Shown: positions 20,121 through 28,996 of the stretch, piece by piece
Layout: each line of letters starts with the position of its first letter
Position numbering within the stretch: position 1 is the first letter of the stretch
Source: Coccinella septempunctata
Lineage: Eukaryota; Arthropoda; Insecta; Coleoptera; Coccinellidae
Assembly (NCBI RefSeq): GCF_907165205.1
Contig: NC_058195.1
Location: 25,378,936 to 25,442,935, forward strand
DNA length: 64,000 bases
Reading direction: 5' to 3'
Notes under the pieces: model-generated
The model's input: only the letters and a program-made list of their open reading frames with translations
What the model was told of the DNA's origin: nothing
The model's database searches: none
Position numbers and translations under genes: made by a program

Positions 20121-20776
20121 AAACGGTGCAACACTATTTTTCCGAAATTGTCCAGAAGATCTACCATTTTTTGCACGTCATTTTTCCCAAACATATTTTC
20201 CAATTTGTGGAAAGCATCTGCTGCTGTAGACTCATTGGAAATGAGTTGACGAGGCGCATTTTGTATGGTGGCTTCTAGGTATTGCCTCACCTGTGCATCA
20301 TACATTCTTTTTTCCTCATTAGAGAATGTACATTTCACACCACCCAGAGGATACTGCAAAAAATCGGACCTACCTAACGCCACTATGTCGCGTATGTGGA
20401 AAGCATCTGCTGCTGTAGACTCATTGGAAATGAGTTGACGAGGCGCATTTTGTATGGTGGCTTCTAGGTATTGCCTCACCTGTGCATCATACATTCTTTT
20501 TTCCTCATTAGAGAATGTACATTTCACACCACCCAGAGGATACTGCAAAAAATCGGACCTACCTAACGCCACTATGTCCCGTTCAATGCGTTGCTTCCAT
20601 GAACGGAAATTACCATGACCTTTCAACTTATCATCCATGTCTATTACCGGTATGGAAAAAGGTGGTAAAGGTTGTTTTGGCCTGTTTATGACCTCAGTCG
20701 ACGTCGTATCCGAGATGACACTTGCATTGCTTGTACCTGCAACTGCATCCATTTGTGTAGATGTCGAGTTAATCAC
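20117..20776 (-). pseudogene. copia-1 gag, N-terminal segment with internal duplication
   Basis: Frame of 219 codons; the likely ATG is at 20,752. It carries FRSWKQRIERD and LENMFGKNDVQKM, typical of copia Gag (UBN2-like capsid). A block starting DIVALGRSDFLQYP is present twice in tandem with a 189-bp period (63 codons, frame kept). A one-base shift after LLDNF throws translation into a short wrong tail, while homology continues in the 15,978-20,120 frame. MITE-A copy 2 lies only ~15 bp upstream of the frame. Confidence 0.85.
20207..20577. repeat. 189-bp tandem duplication in copia-1 gag
   Basis: GTGGAAAGCATCTGCTGCTG and the following ~180 bp recur at 20,207 and 20,396 with almost no difference. 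The duplication duplicates 63 capsid residues in frame and would probably disturb the capsid fold. Confidence 0.95.
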
Positions 20777-20791
20777 ATCATCTTTAATTTA

Positions 20792-21079
20792 AAGCTACAT
20801 TCACAATCAATTCACGGGCCGAAGTGCACTTCGGCACGGAAGCTTAGCAGATGGCGTTCTCCGTTACCATTCACAATGAAATTCAAGACAAAATTTCTTG
20901 CAAGTTGCAAACTATCACTTCGGCAAGAAATTTCGTGCCGGCTATAGATGATGCTGATGCTTATGTTTTGATCAGTTACATTTTTGATTCATTTGAGTAT
21001 TTGGTTCCAAGATTATTGCGAATGGTAAATTTCGTGCCGAAGTGCACTTCGTCCCGCGAATTGATTGTGAATGCAGCTT
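20792..21079. mobile_element. MITE-A copy 2, intact
   Basis: 288 bp with inverted ends (AAGCTACATTCACAATCAAT and its complement) and TA on each side (20,790-20,791; 21,080-21,081), suggesting a Tc1/mariner-type mover. Each end embeds GCCGAAGTGCACTTCGGC or a one-base variant, itself an 18-bp palindrome. No coding capacity. It sits inside copia-1, which itself sits inside another MITE-A copy. Confidence 0.85.
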
Positions 21080-21543
21080 TATCCGCCAACAATTTTATGA
21101 ATGGAGGACTTCCCTACATGTTTGCCAACCTAGAAAAAGGTCTAAAAGGTCTACCATCAGGGAATGATTGCTTTCTAACGAAACCTACTTCATTCTGTCC
21201 GCAATGATCAAATATATTTATGAAATTCTATCGAGCTTTCTAGAGTTTACTGTTAAAAAGAAAAAGAGATTTTCATAACCTCGATTGCTGATTGGTTGAA
21301 ATTTATGTTGGTATCACTACTTCTTGTGACAATCGACATATTTCATTGGCAAATGTCATTTTTACTGATATATATAATATTAATATTGTCTGCTGTATAG
21401 CTTACAAAATACAAGAAAACAAGAATGCGTTCAAGCAAAGATTGTGCACATAACCAAAACTTTGCCCATAACCTAACAGATTACTTTTTTCTTCTTGACA
21501 TTTGCCAACGAAACATGTCAATTGTCACAAGAAGTAGTAATAC

Positions 21544-21701
21544 CGACGGAATATCTATGGAGAGACCTTCAAAGAAGATGATTTTTAGTTCTATGGTTCT
21601 GTGTATATAAGGCGACGAGCATGATGAGCTCTCTCTCTCTTTACGATTGTGCTTAATGGTGAATAAAGGTGTTAAATAGACTTTATTGTTTTATTCCAAC
21701 G
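21544..21701 (+). repeat. copia-2 5' LTR
   Basis: 158 bp, the same sequence as 27,006-27,163. It contains a TATA box (GTGTATATAAGGCG) about 60 bp in and AATAAA near the end. Confidence 0.9.
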
Positions 21702-22073
21702 TGGTGGAGGTAAGCCGGGCACAATTCGGCACCAAAATAGTTAAGTTGAAAAAGTGGTGTATAAAGCTAGGTGAGTAATAAAAAATTCAATTTTGAATTA
21801 AAAGGTATTGCCCAAAAATTGAGTTGAGTTATACGTAGAGAACACTGATATCAAACTTTACGTGAGAAACAAAATGGTGGTGAATAGTAAAGAGACAAAA
21901 ATGTAACTATGTTGAATGAATTAAATGAAAACTTGAAGGGTATGGAGGCTGTTACATTTTTTATAGACGAAACAATTTTTAATATTTATCAAATGGGTAC
22001 CCAGTATGAGAGGTAAGGAGTTTCATGCGAGAGAAGTTTGATATCAGATATCTAGAAGACACAAAATTCATAA

Positions 22074-25000
22074 GTGGTGATTTTTCAGAATAAAATGGAA
22101 GAAAACAGCTCAGAGAGCATCTCCAATGTCAATATTGGTGAAGAATTAGAAAGGCTGAAAACTCAACTCACCGAAATGAGAAATAAATTGAGGCAAGTAC
22201 CAAAGATACAGAATCCTGCCTGCATTTTACAAAAGGATACTTCATATGATGTATGGAGGAAAATTGTGGAAAACGATTTCAGAACCTTCGGCTATTTATA
22301 TTTAATTGACAAAAACGAAACAAAACCTACACTTTCTGCCGATGAAGAAACCAGTAGAAGTGGTTTCGCTATGGGGTATCTAATAAGTAGACTAGATGAT
22401 GAATACAAAAGATTAGTATGTGATATAAATGAGCCTATGGCAATACTAGAAAAATTGGATTCATTAAAACATCCAAAAATCCCATCGACTAAATTTGTTC
22501 TGAAAAGGTCATGGTCTAATTTGACATACCTAAAAGGTAAAGAAACAGCTACTCAATTTATTACTAGATTCGAAGAAGCTACACGAAATCTTATGAGGGT
22601 TACTGAAGGTGAAATGAAAGAAGAAGATATTCTTGAAAATTTTCTTATGGCGATTTACAATTCCGTACCAGAAGTAATTAGAAGGTATGATGCCTCTGGT
22701 GGGAAAATCTCACTGAATGAAATAAAATCTATGATGTTAAACACTGAGGCAACAGAAGCGGAAGCAAAAGCGAGGTGCGAAGAAATGGAGACAACAGTTG
22801 CTCTTAATGCCTCTGTTGGAAGTAGAGATTCAAAGAAATTCAATATAGGGAAGGTGAAGGTATGCTATCGATGTGGAAAGCCGAATCATATGAGTTTTGA
22901 ATGTAAGAGTAGAGCTATCATTTGCTACAATTGCAAGGAACTAACTACAAATCATGATGCAAAATCATGCAAAAAGAGGAAAGTAATCGGAAAGAATCGT
23001 GTAGGTTACAATTATAGAAAGGAGCAGAGAGGTGGATATCTAGGGAGAAGAATGTATAAAAATGTTGGAAACAGAAGAAATACTGAAGGTTCACAAATGA
23101 AAGAGGATAATAATAATAGAAGAGGTTTGTACAAGAAAGTAAAACTAAGCGGGGAGGAAGGTGAAAAACCTAAATTTGCCTTTGTCGCAATGGAAGATTT
23201 TGATGCATCGTATGCAGAGAACTTGCAGGAAGAAGGAGAGGCAAACGCAGCAGAAGTTGAAGGTGAGTGTATTTCCAAAAATATAACGTTTTTGGCAGAC
23301 TCAGGTGCAAATGAACATTTAGTAAACAATTTAAACTATCTGACTGATTTAGAGGAAATTAAAAATGAAATTAAAATAAAGGGGGTTAATTCAGATAAAG
23401 GTGCTGATTTGAAGATTAAATATAAAGGTGCTATTGATGTCAAACTTTCAAGTGGTAGAGTAGAAAAATTGAGGAATGTGTTATATTCAAAACATTTATC
23501 CAAAAATCTATTTTCATTGAGGAAACTAGTAAATAAAGGAGCTTTAGTCAATCTATCTGAAAATGGGATAAATATTATTGATGGCAAATCTAATAAATTA
23601 GTTAAAAGTGGTAAATACGATGGAAGGTTCTGGTGGCTGAACTTTGAACTAGCTAACCAAACAAAATATTCATTCAATTCAGAATCTAATGTTGAAATGC
23701 ATGATGAGCAAGGTGTGAATGGAGAACTGAATGTGATGGAAATTGATCACAATTATCATAAAACTGCTGAACAAGAATACAGTATAAATGAGGAACATAA
23801 TTATAATTTGGAAAATGATTTTAGTTATAAGGAGATAAGTGATGAAGGGAAATTGGAGCGATATGTTGAGTGTGTGAGTGAAATGAATAAGTCTGACCTT
23901 GAAGAAATGAATAAAAGAAAAGTTGAAAGTTTGAAGAGCAACATAGGTCTTTTATGGCATTATCGTCTGGGCCATGTTTCTAAATCCTATTTGGAACAGA
24001 TGGCGAAAATAAACGTATCATTGCACAATGTAAAATTTACGAATGATATTCTAGAGTGTGAAGTCTGTAAAAGAGCTAAAATAGTTAGAGAGCCTTGTAA
24101 ATCTGTACGATATAAATATGATGAACCTTTACGATTGGTACGCACAGATGTAATGGGACCAATCACACCAAGTACATTCAAATTTGGCAATACTTATGTA
24201 GTTACATTTATTGATGATTTTACAAGATATGCGTGGGCTTATCCAATGGCCAATAAATCAATGGTCCATATTGCTCTTAGTTCTATGTTAGAAAATGCTA
24301 GAACAATTTTAGGAAAAGAAGCTAAAATTACATTTCTAAGGTTAGATAATGGTACAGAATACCTTACGGAGAATATGAAGTTGTTAGTTGAAAAAGAGAA
24401 AATAACATTTAGAGAGGCACCCCCATATACACCAAACTTAAATGGTACTGCAGAACGATTTAATTTAGATATTCAACAAAAAATACGAAGTTTGTTGTTT
24501 GACTCTGGCTTTCCTTTGCAGTTATGGGGTTATGCTTTAAACTTTGCAGTAAATGTATACAATAAAACTCCAAAAAGAACATTGGGTTATAAAATACCTT
24601 ATGAAATAATTCATAAAAGATCTTGTTCAATTAAATATTTCAGACGATTTGGATGTTTGAGTTATGTTTTGAACACTAAAACCAGAGGAAAATTTAATGA
24701 AAGAAGTGTACGTGGATTCCTTGTTGCTTGTGGTGAGACTAGTTATTATGTAATTGAACCTGAAACTGGTAAAGTTTATAGAAGTAAAAATGTTAACTTT
24801 ATAGAATCAAAAACATATGGCAATGTGTTTGTTAAGGGAGATAAAAGTTCGGTCCTTTCAGATCCAAATGAAGTTGGTAATATGTCACAATGGTTGATTT
24901 GCGAAGATAAATTAAGTTTGACCAATAAAGAAAACATAGGCATTAATGTAGTAAGAGAACATTTTGGTCTTATGTGTGAAAAATTTGTAAGTGAAAGTGG

Positions 25001-25652
25001 AGAATGTATGAATGAAACTCCATTTGATAATGATGGTGATATTGAAGCTTTTATGGCTTATGTTGAAAATGAACCAAGTAGTTATAAGGAGGCAAAAGAA
25101 AGTAAGGAATGGAAAGAGTGGAAAAAGGCTATTGAAGATGAGTTTAATTCTCTGATTAAAAATGAAACATGGGTGTTGATTGAAAGAAATGAAGTACCAA
25201 ATAATCATAATGTTTTAAAATCAAGGTGGGTGTTTAAAAGAAAAGATGAGAGTAATGTTGGAACAAAATATAAAGCCCGACTAGTAATCAAAGGTTTTGC
25301 AGACAGAAATAAGTATGATTTAACAGAAACCTTTGCACCTGTGGCTAGACTATCAGATGTAAAATTCATTCTGTCAGTGGCTAATAAATATGATTTAGAT
25401 ATCCATCAAATGGATGTTAAAACAGCTTTTCTTAATGGAAAGTTAGAAAAACCTGTATATATGGAGATTCCTGAGGGATATAAGGGTAAAGAGAATTTGG
25501 ATGAAAAGTATGTATGCAAGTTGATTGGTGCTTTATATGGGTTGAAAATAAGCCCTAGGAGATGGTATGAAAGATTCAGAGTGGTAATGAAAAAATTACA
25601 TTTTGAAACTTACGAATTTCAGCCATGTATTTTCACATGGAGAAAAATTTAA
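22074..25652 (+). CDS. copia-2 gag-pol up to a premature stop in RT
   Basis: 1,192 codons; the start is most likely the ATG at 22,095. Gag is followed by a CCHC knuckle (CYRCGKPNHMSFEC) and a second partial one, protease ADSGANEHLV, integrase (WHYRLGHVSKSYL, RTDVMGPI, DNGTEYL, NGTAERFNLDIQQK), and RT through KYKARLVIKGF and QMDVKTAFLNGKL. Translation stops at TAA (25,650-25,652), about 11 codons before the YVDD active site. The downstream frame continues in the same register, so this is one nonsense codon, not a shift. Confidence 0.92.
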   Translation: MVIFQNKMEENSSESISNVNIGEELERLKTQLTEMRNKLRQVPKIQNPACILQKDTSYDVWRKIVENDFRTFGYLYLIDKNETKPTLSADEETSRSGFAMGYLISRLDDEYKRLVCDINEPMAILEKLDSLKHPKIPSTKFVLKRSWSNLTYLKGKETATQFITRFEEATRNLMRVTEGEMKEEDILENFLMAIYNSVPEVIRRYDASGGKISLNEIKSMMLNTEATEAEAKARCEEMETTVALNASVGSRDSKKFNIGKVKVCYRCGKPNHMSFECKSRAIICYNCKELTTNHDAKSCKKRKVIGKNRVGYNYRKEQRGGYLGRRMYKNVGNRRNTEGSQMKEDNNNRRGLYKKVKLSGEEGEKPKFAFVAMEDFDASYAENLQEEGEANAAEVEGECISKNITFLADSGANEHLVNNLNYLTDLEEIKNEIKIKGVNSDKGADLKIKYKGAIDVKLSSGRVEKLRNVLYSKHLSKNLFSLRKLVNKGALVNLSENGINIIDGKSNKLVKSGKYDGRFWWLNFELANQTKYSFNSESNVEMHDEQGVNGELNVMEIDHNYHKTAEQEYSINEEHNYNLENDFSYKEISDEGKLERYVECVSEMNKSDLEEMNKRKVESLKSNIGLLWHYRLGHVSKSYLEQMAKINVSLHNVKFTNDILECEVCKRAKIVREPCKSVRYKYDEPLRLVRTDVMGPITPSTFKFGNTYVVTFIDDFTRYAWAYPMANKSMVHIALSSMLENARTILGKEAKITFLRLDNGTEYLTENMKLLVEKEKITFREAPPYTPNLNGTAERFNLDIQQKIRSLLFDSGFPLQLWGYALNFAVNVYNKTPKRTLGYKIPYEIIHKRSCSIKYFRRFGCLSYVLNTKTRGKFNERSVRGFLVACGETSYYVIEPETGKVYRSKNVNFIESKTYGNVFVKGDKSSVLSDPNEVGNMSQWLICEDKLSLTNKENIGINVVREHFGLMCEKFVSESGECMNETPFDNDGDIEAFMAYVENEPSSYKEAKESKEWKEWKKAIEDEFNSLIKNETWVLIERNEVPNNHNVLKSRWVFKRKDESNVGTKYKARLVIKGFADRNKYDLTETFAPVARLSDVKFILSVANKYDLDIHQMDVKTAFLNGKLEKPVYMEIPEGYKGKENLDEKYVCKLIGALYGLKISPRRWYERFRVVMKKLHFETYEFQPCIFTWRKI

Positions 25653-26624
25653 AAATTTGTAATATTACTTCTATATGTTGATGATATTTTGATAGTTGGG
25701 AATTGCAATAACAAAATAAATCAAATAAGATACAGTTTGTCTAAAGAATTTGAAATGGTGTATCTAGGGTGCCCTAAGAAATTCTTAGGGATAGAAGTTA
25801 GGAGAGATATAAAGAATAAAACTATATTTTTAAGTCAGAGAGATTTTACGTTGAAAATGCTTGAACGTTTTGGAATGAATGAAAGCAAACCTGTGAGGAC
25901 TCCTATGGTGAGTGTGAATTACTCAGGTGATGTGAGTGAGACGAATAAAAATAAAACACATCCATACAGACAAGCTATTGGTAGTTTACTTTATTTGTCT
26001 AATGGAACAAGACCAGACATTACATATGCAGTGAATGTTTTAAGTAGAAAACAAGTAAATTTTGATCTCAATGATTGGGTTCAAGTTAAGAGAGTCTTCA
26101 GATACTTAAAAGGGACATTAGATTATGGACTGAAGTACAAAAGTGAAAAGAACGATTTAGAATGTTATGTGGATGCTTCATTGGGTATGAATGACGAAGC
26201 CGGAAAATCCACAAGTGGTCTGGTTATAATGCTTTTTGGGGATGTGATCTATTGGAGATCAAAGAAACAAAGTCATGTTGCTTTGTCCTCATCAGAGGCA
26301 GAGTACATAGCTATGTCATTAGCCTGCAAAGAATTAACTTGCTATAGGGAAATGTGTAGAAGGCTGATTAAATTTGAAGTTGTCCCAACACTATACGAAG
26401 ATAGCAATGCTGCAATTAAATTAGCTAAATCTGAAGAATCAAAAGCCTTGAAGCATATTGTAAAACTATGCTATCATTATGTGAGACTTGAAGTAGCAAA
26501 TAAAAATCTCATTATAAAGTGGGTGAGCACGAAAGAACAGTTAGCGGATATATTAACAAAAGCTCTTGGTTATTCCGTATTCGAGAAATTAAGAAATTCA
26601 CTTATAGCAAAATATGATGACTAA
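25653..26624 (+). CDS. copia-2 pol remainder: RT active site and RNase H
   Basis: Same register as the preceding frame after the stop. It encodes LLLYVDDILIVG, the RT connection, HPYRQAIGSLLYLSNGTRPD, and RNase H with CYVDASLGMNDEAGKST and SSSEAEYIAM. All expected motifs are present and it ends normally at 26,624. Without readthrough the element lacks a functional RT, although its LTRs indicate recent movement. Confidence 0.9.
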   Translation, partial: KFVILLLYVDDILIVGNCNNKINQIRYSLSKEFEMVYLGCPKKFLGIEVRRDIKNKTIFLSQRDFTLKMLERFGMNESKPVRTPMVSVNYSGDVSETNKNKTHPYRQAIGSLLYLSNGTRPDITYAVNVLSRKQVNFDLNDWVQVKRVFRYLKGTLDYGLKYKSEKNDLECYVDASLGMNDEAGKSTSGLVIMLFGDVIYWRSKKQSHVALSSSEAEYIAMSLACKELTCYREMCRRLIKFEVVPTLYEDSNAAIKLAKSEESKALKHIVKLCYHYVRLEVANKNLIIKWVSTKEQLADILTKALGYSVFEKLRNSLIAKYDD

Positions 26625-27005
26625 TTTTCCTTAAATTTTACAGGTGAAACGTGTGATGTCTTTGAATAAAAGGTGAAGAAAAGGAGATGAAGAAGAGATA
26701 AGGAAAAGAGGACAGAAGAATAAGATTTCAGTTGTTATGTTTCAAGAAGTTTATTTTTTTTATACAAATATAATATGTACTATGTTTGAAAATGAAGGGA
26801 GTTAAGTGGTTAACGATGAAATGTTATGTTGGGATTTACGTTGATATATCTGATAATAAAGTTGATAAAAAGTATATGGAGTATATCAGTTTATGTGAGA
26901 TAAGAAGAGTTAGGAGGAGATTTTCTTTTTTTTATAGGTAGGTAAGGAGACATTCATGAGGTGATGTTGTCCAGTCCGAAGTTTTCGAACTGACCAAGAA
27001 GGGAG

Positions 27006-27163
27006 CGACGGAATATCTATGGAGAGACCTTCAAAGAAGATGATTTTTAGTTCTATGGTTCTGTGTATATAAGGCGACGAGCATGATGAGCTCTCTCTCT
27101 CTTTACGATTGTGCTTAATGGTGAATAAAGGTGTTAAATAGACTTTATTGTTTTATTCCAACG
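27006..27163 (+). repeat. copia-2 3' LTR
   Basis: Identical to the 5' LTR over 158 bp. The purine-rich AAGAAGGGAG just upstream is the likely polypurine tract. Confidence 0.9.
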
Positions 27164-27374
27164 AATACCAACATAAATTTCAACCAATCAGCAATCGAGG
27201 TTATGAAAATCTTTTTTACTTTTTAACAGTAAACTCTAGAAAGCTCGATAGAATTTCATAACTATATTTGATTATTGCGGAAAGAATGAAGTAGGTTTCG
27301 TTAGAAAGCAATCATTTCCTGATGGTAGACCTTTTAGACCTTTTTCTAGGTTGGCAAACATGTAGGGAAGTCCT

Positions 27375-28169
27375 CAATAGACCATATTAGTGAGGTTAGA
27401 ATCACTCAATTGGCGGGAGATGCATATTCAAATTTTTTTACATAGGAATCGACTTTAAGATGGAATATCGCTAGCTAGAAGTAAATGTTAATATAAAGAC
27501 ATGCAAAATTGGGTGCCGCAATTATTAGAGGTTGTTTCCAAGTACATTTTACATCACAAAATACTTTTATATGTCCTAAAATCAAAATTGAACACATTAT
27601 TATACGGAATATATCCGTATGTCGTAGATCATTTCTGCTATACGTCAATCATGAACCGTAACAAAGAAAATGACATGCTACGCTTGCGCGTTAGAATGAT
27701 GTCAGCTTCAGAGGTTAGAAACGAAATGAAGCTACGACGAACTTCCATGGATCTTGCCGACCAATTTTATATTGATCCATTATTAAAAAAATATACCATT
27801 TTATTACGAAATTTTGTTTTCAACTTGTTAAGAAAGGATCATAGAACACATTCCAACAGGAATAAATCTTAAGAAATTCGCTAAAATATCCAAAAACAGG
27901 CGAGAAGTACGCGGCATTTTTAGTCCCATAAGAAATGCATAGGGAATTCAGGGACCAGATCCACGGATGGATCGCGATTCAAATTTCCCGCCTAACCCCA
28001 CTAATATGCCGTCTGTTCCGATATTCCTGAACAGTACTGTCAGTATTTCAGAAACAATGCCTATTAGCCCAGTCGTTCGAGTTCTATTGTTATTCGATTG
28101 CGGGTCAGTACAAAGAGGAATCTTTGGTCAGTACTAGCAGCAATATCGGAACAGGCCCATGGTCTATTG
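27375..28169. mobile_element. Inverted-repeat element, end interrupted by MITE-B
   Basis: The left end CAATAGACCATATTAGTG returns inverted on the right, where MITE-B splits it after ACTAATATG; the remainder GGTCTATTG resumes at 28,161. The fold-back element abuts its left end. An inner frame (27,501-27,872, 123 codons) resembles nothing I recognise. Confidence 0.6.
28009..28158. mobile_element. Tourist-like MITE-B, copy 2
   Basis: 150 bp, same ends as copy 1 (CTGTTCCGATATT inverted) plus a ~23-bp internal insertion. It is flanked by ATG on both sides (28,006-28,008; 28,159-28,161), and removing one ATG plus the insert restores the host TIR. A 3-bp duplication fits PIF/Harbinger. Confidence 0.75.
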
Positions 28170-28173
28170 CGGA

Positions 28174-28207
28174 CATTGAACTCTATGGGTTCGCATAGAG
28201 TTCAATG
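28174..28207. mobile_element. 34-bp palindromic insert, copy 1
   Basis: CATTGAACTCTATG, a 6-nt centre, then the exact inverse of the first 14 bases. The 8-bp direct repeat ATTGCGGA flanks it (28,166-28,173; 28,208-28,215). A second copy with a different 8-bp duplication is at 37,489-37,523. Nothing but ends remains, so it would need a transposase in trans. Confidence 0.8.
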
Positions 28208-28215
28208 ATTGCGGA

Positions 28216-28478
28216 TTAGAAAAGAATGTCATGATTTGGTCGGCCATGTTTAAGCCAGGCGTCGGTGCCAAGTTGTCAGTGGCTTCGCCAACGGAACGAC
28301 TCACAACAGTCTCAACCTCTATGTTGGATTCCTCTTCAAAAATCATTTTTTCCATTTTATTGATTATTTTCCCTTTTCTCAATCAAACTCAAGACACAAT
28401 ATTCACTTATTCGTGAACTGAACAATTATTATTTTTTTTTAAAGATGGCCGACTACGAGTTCCGCTTCAACTTTAAAT
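28216..28478 (-). other. copia-1 leader with a short open frame
   Basis: Between the inserts and the primer-binding site. A minus-strand frame of 72 codons (28,382-28,164) starts well inside the leader and runs into the 34-bp insert and beyond it, so its end is not original. I do not recognise it; it may be leader DNA without coding function. Confidence 0.5.
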
Positions 28479-28490
28479 GCTCTGCTACCA
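28479..28490 (-). promoter_or_regulatory. copia-1 primer-binding site
   Basis: TGGTAGCAGAGC on the minus strand, directly after the 5' LTR. This is the classic copia-type site complementary to an internal part of initiator methionine tRNA, and it fixes the orientation and 5' end of copia-1. Confidence 0.92.
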
Positions 28491-28996
28491 TGTAATGTTC
28501 TAAAATAATAACACCTTCGTTCTTCGTATATTTGCTCAGTCACAATAAAATTGATATGTCAATTGAACACAGGGAAATTATACTGATAGAAATAGTGGAA
28601 TATACTAAACAATAGAATATACTATTGACAGCTTAGTAAGTAACTTATCTGTTCTTTGTCACAAACAGAACTGACCTACCACCAGAGACAACCGAGACGG
28701 TCAACTCCAGGCCAAAATTTGTCCGAAGTTAAGAATGATGCTGCATCTCTCTCTGTTCTGTGTGACTTGTATAAGTCTATCCTTTTTAACCATATCCTCC
28801 AGTAATTTCCAGAGGGCGCTACCAACGCTTTTTGGATAATTTGAAATGTCTATGTACAGAATGATAAAGAAGAAGAAAAATTAATGAAAGAAGCGGAATG
28901 GCGCATGACTCTGTTTATCCTATCTCTAAGAATCATTTTGAATTTCCTTAGACAACGCCTCGTGCAAGTGATTTAATTTAGATTTTAATTTTTATT

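Larger units (their letters stand above)
21544..27163 (+). mobile_element. Ty1/copia retrotransposon copia-2
   Basis: 5,620 bp with 158-bp LTRs (21,544-21,701; 27,006-27,163) that appear identical, starting CGACGG and ending CCAACG instead of TG...CA. AATAC is duplicated at both sides (21,539-21,543; 27,164-27,168). TGGTGGAGGTAAGCC just after the 5' LTR is a candidate primer-binding site, and AAGAAGGGAG precedes the 3' LTR. The LTR holds TATATAAG and AATAAA. Identical LTRs indicate a very recent insertion. Confidence 0.9.
21104..27375. mobile_element. Fold-back element with ~260-bp inverted arms, split by copia-2
   Basis: The left arm starts GAGGACTTCCCTACATG at 21,104; its inverse ends GGAAGTCCTC at 27,375. 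Arms run ~260 bp with few differences. The right arm is split by copia-2 at AATAC. Without copia-2 the element is ~650 bp. No coding frame is evident and no target duplication could be recognised. Confidence 0.8.

Noticed and set aside
27501..27872. 123-codon frame as a transposase of the 27.4-28.2 kb element
   Set aside because: No catalytic or DNA-binding motif is visible and it is too short.
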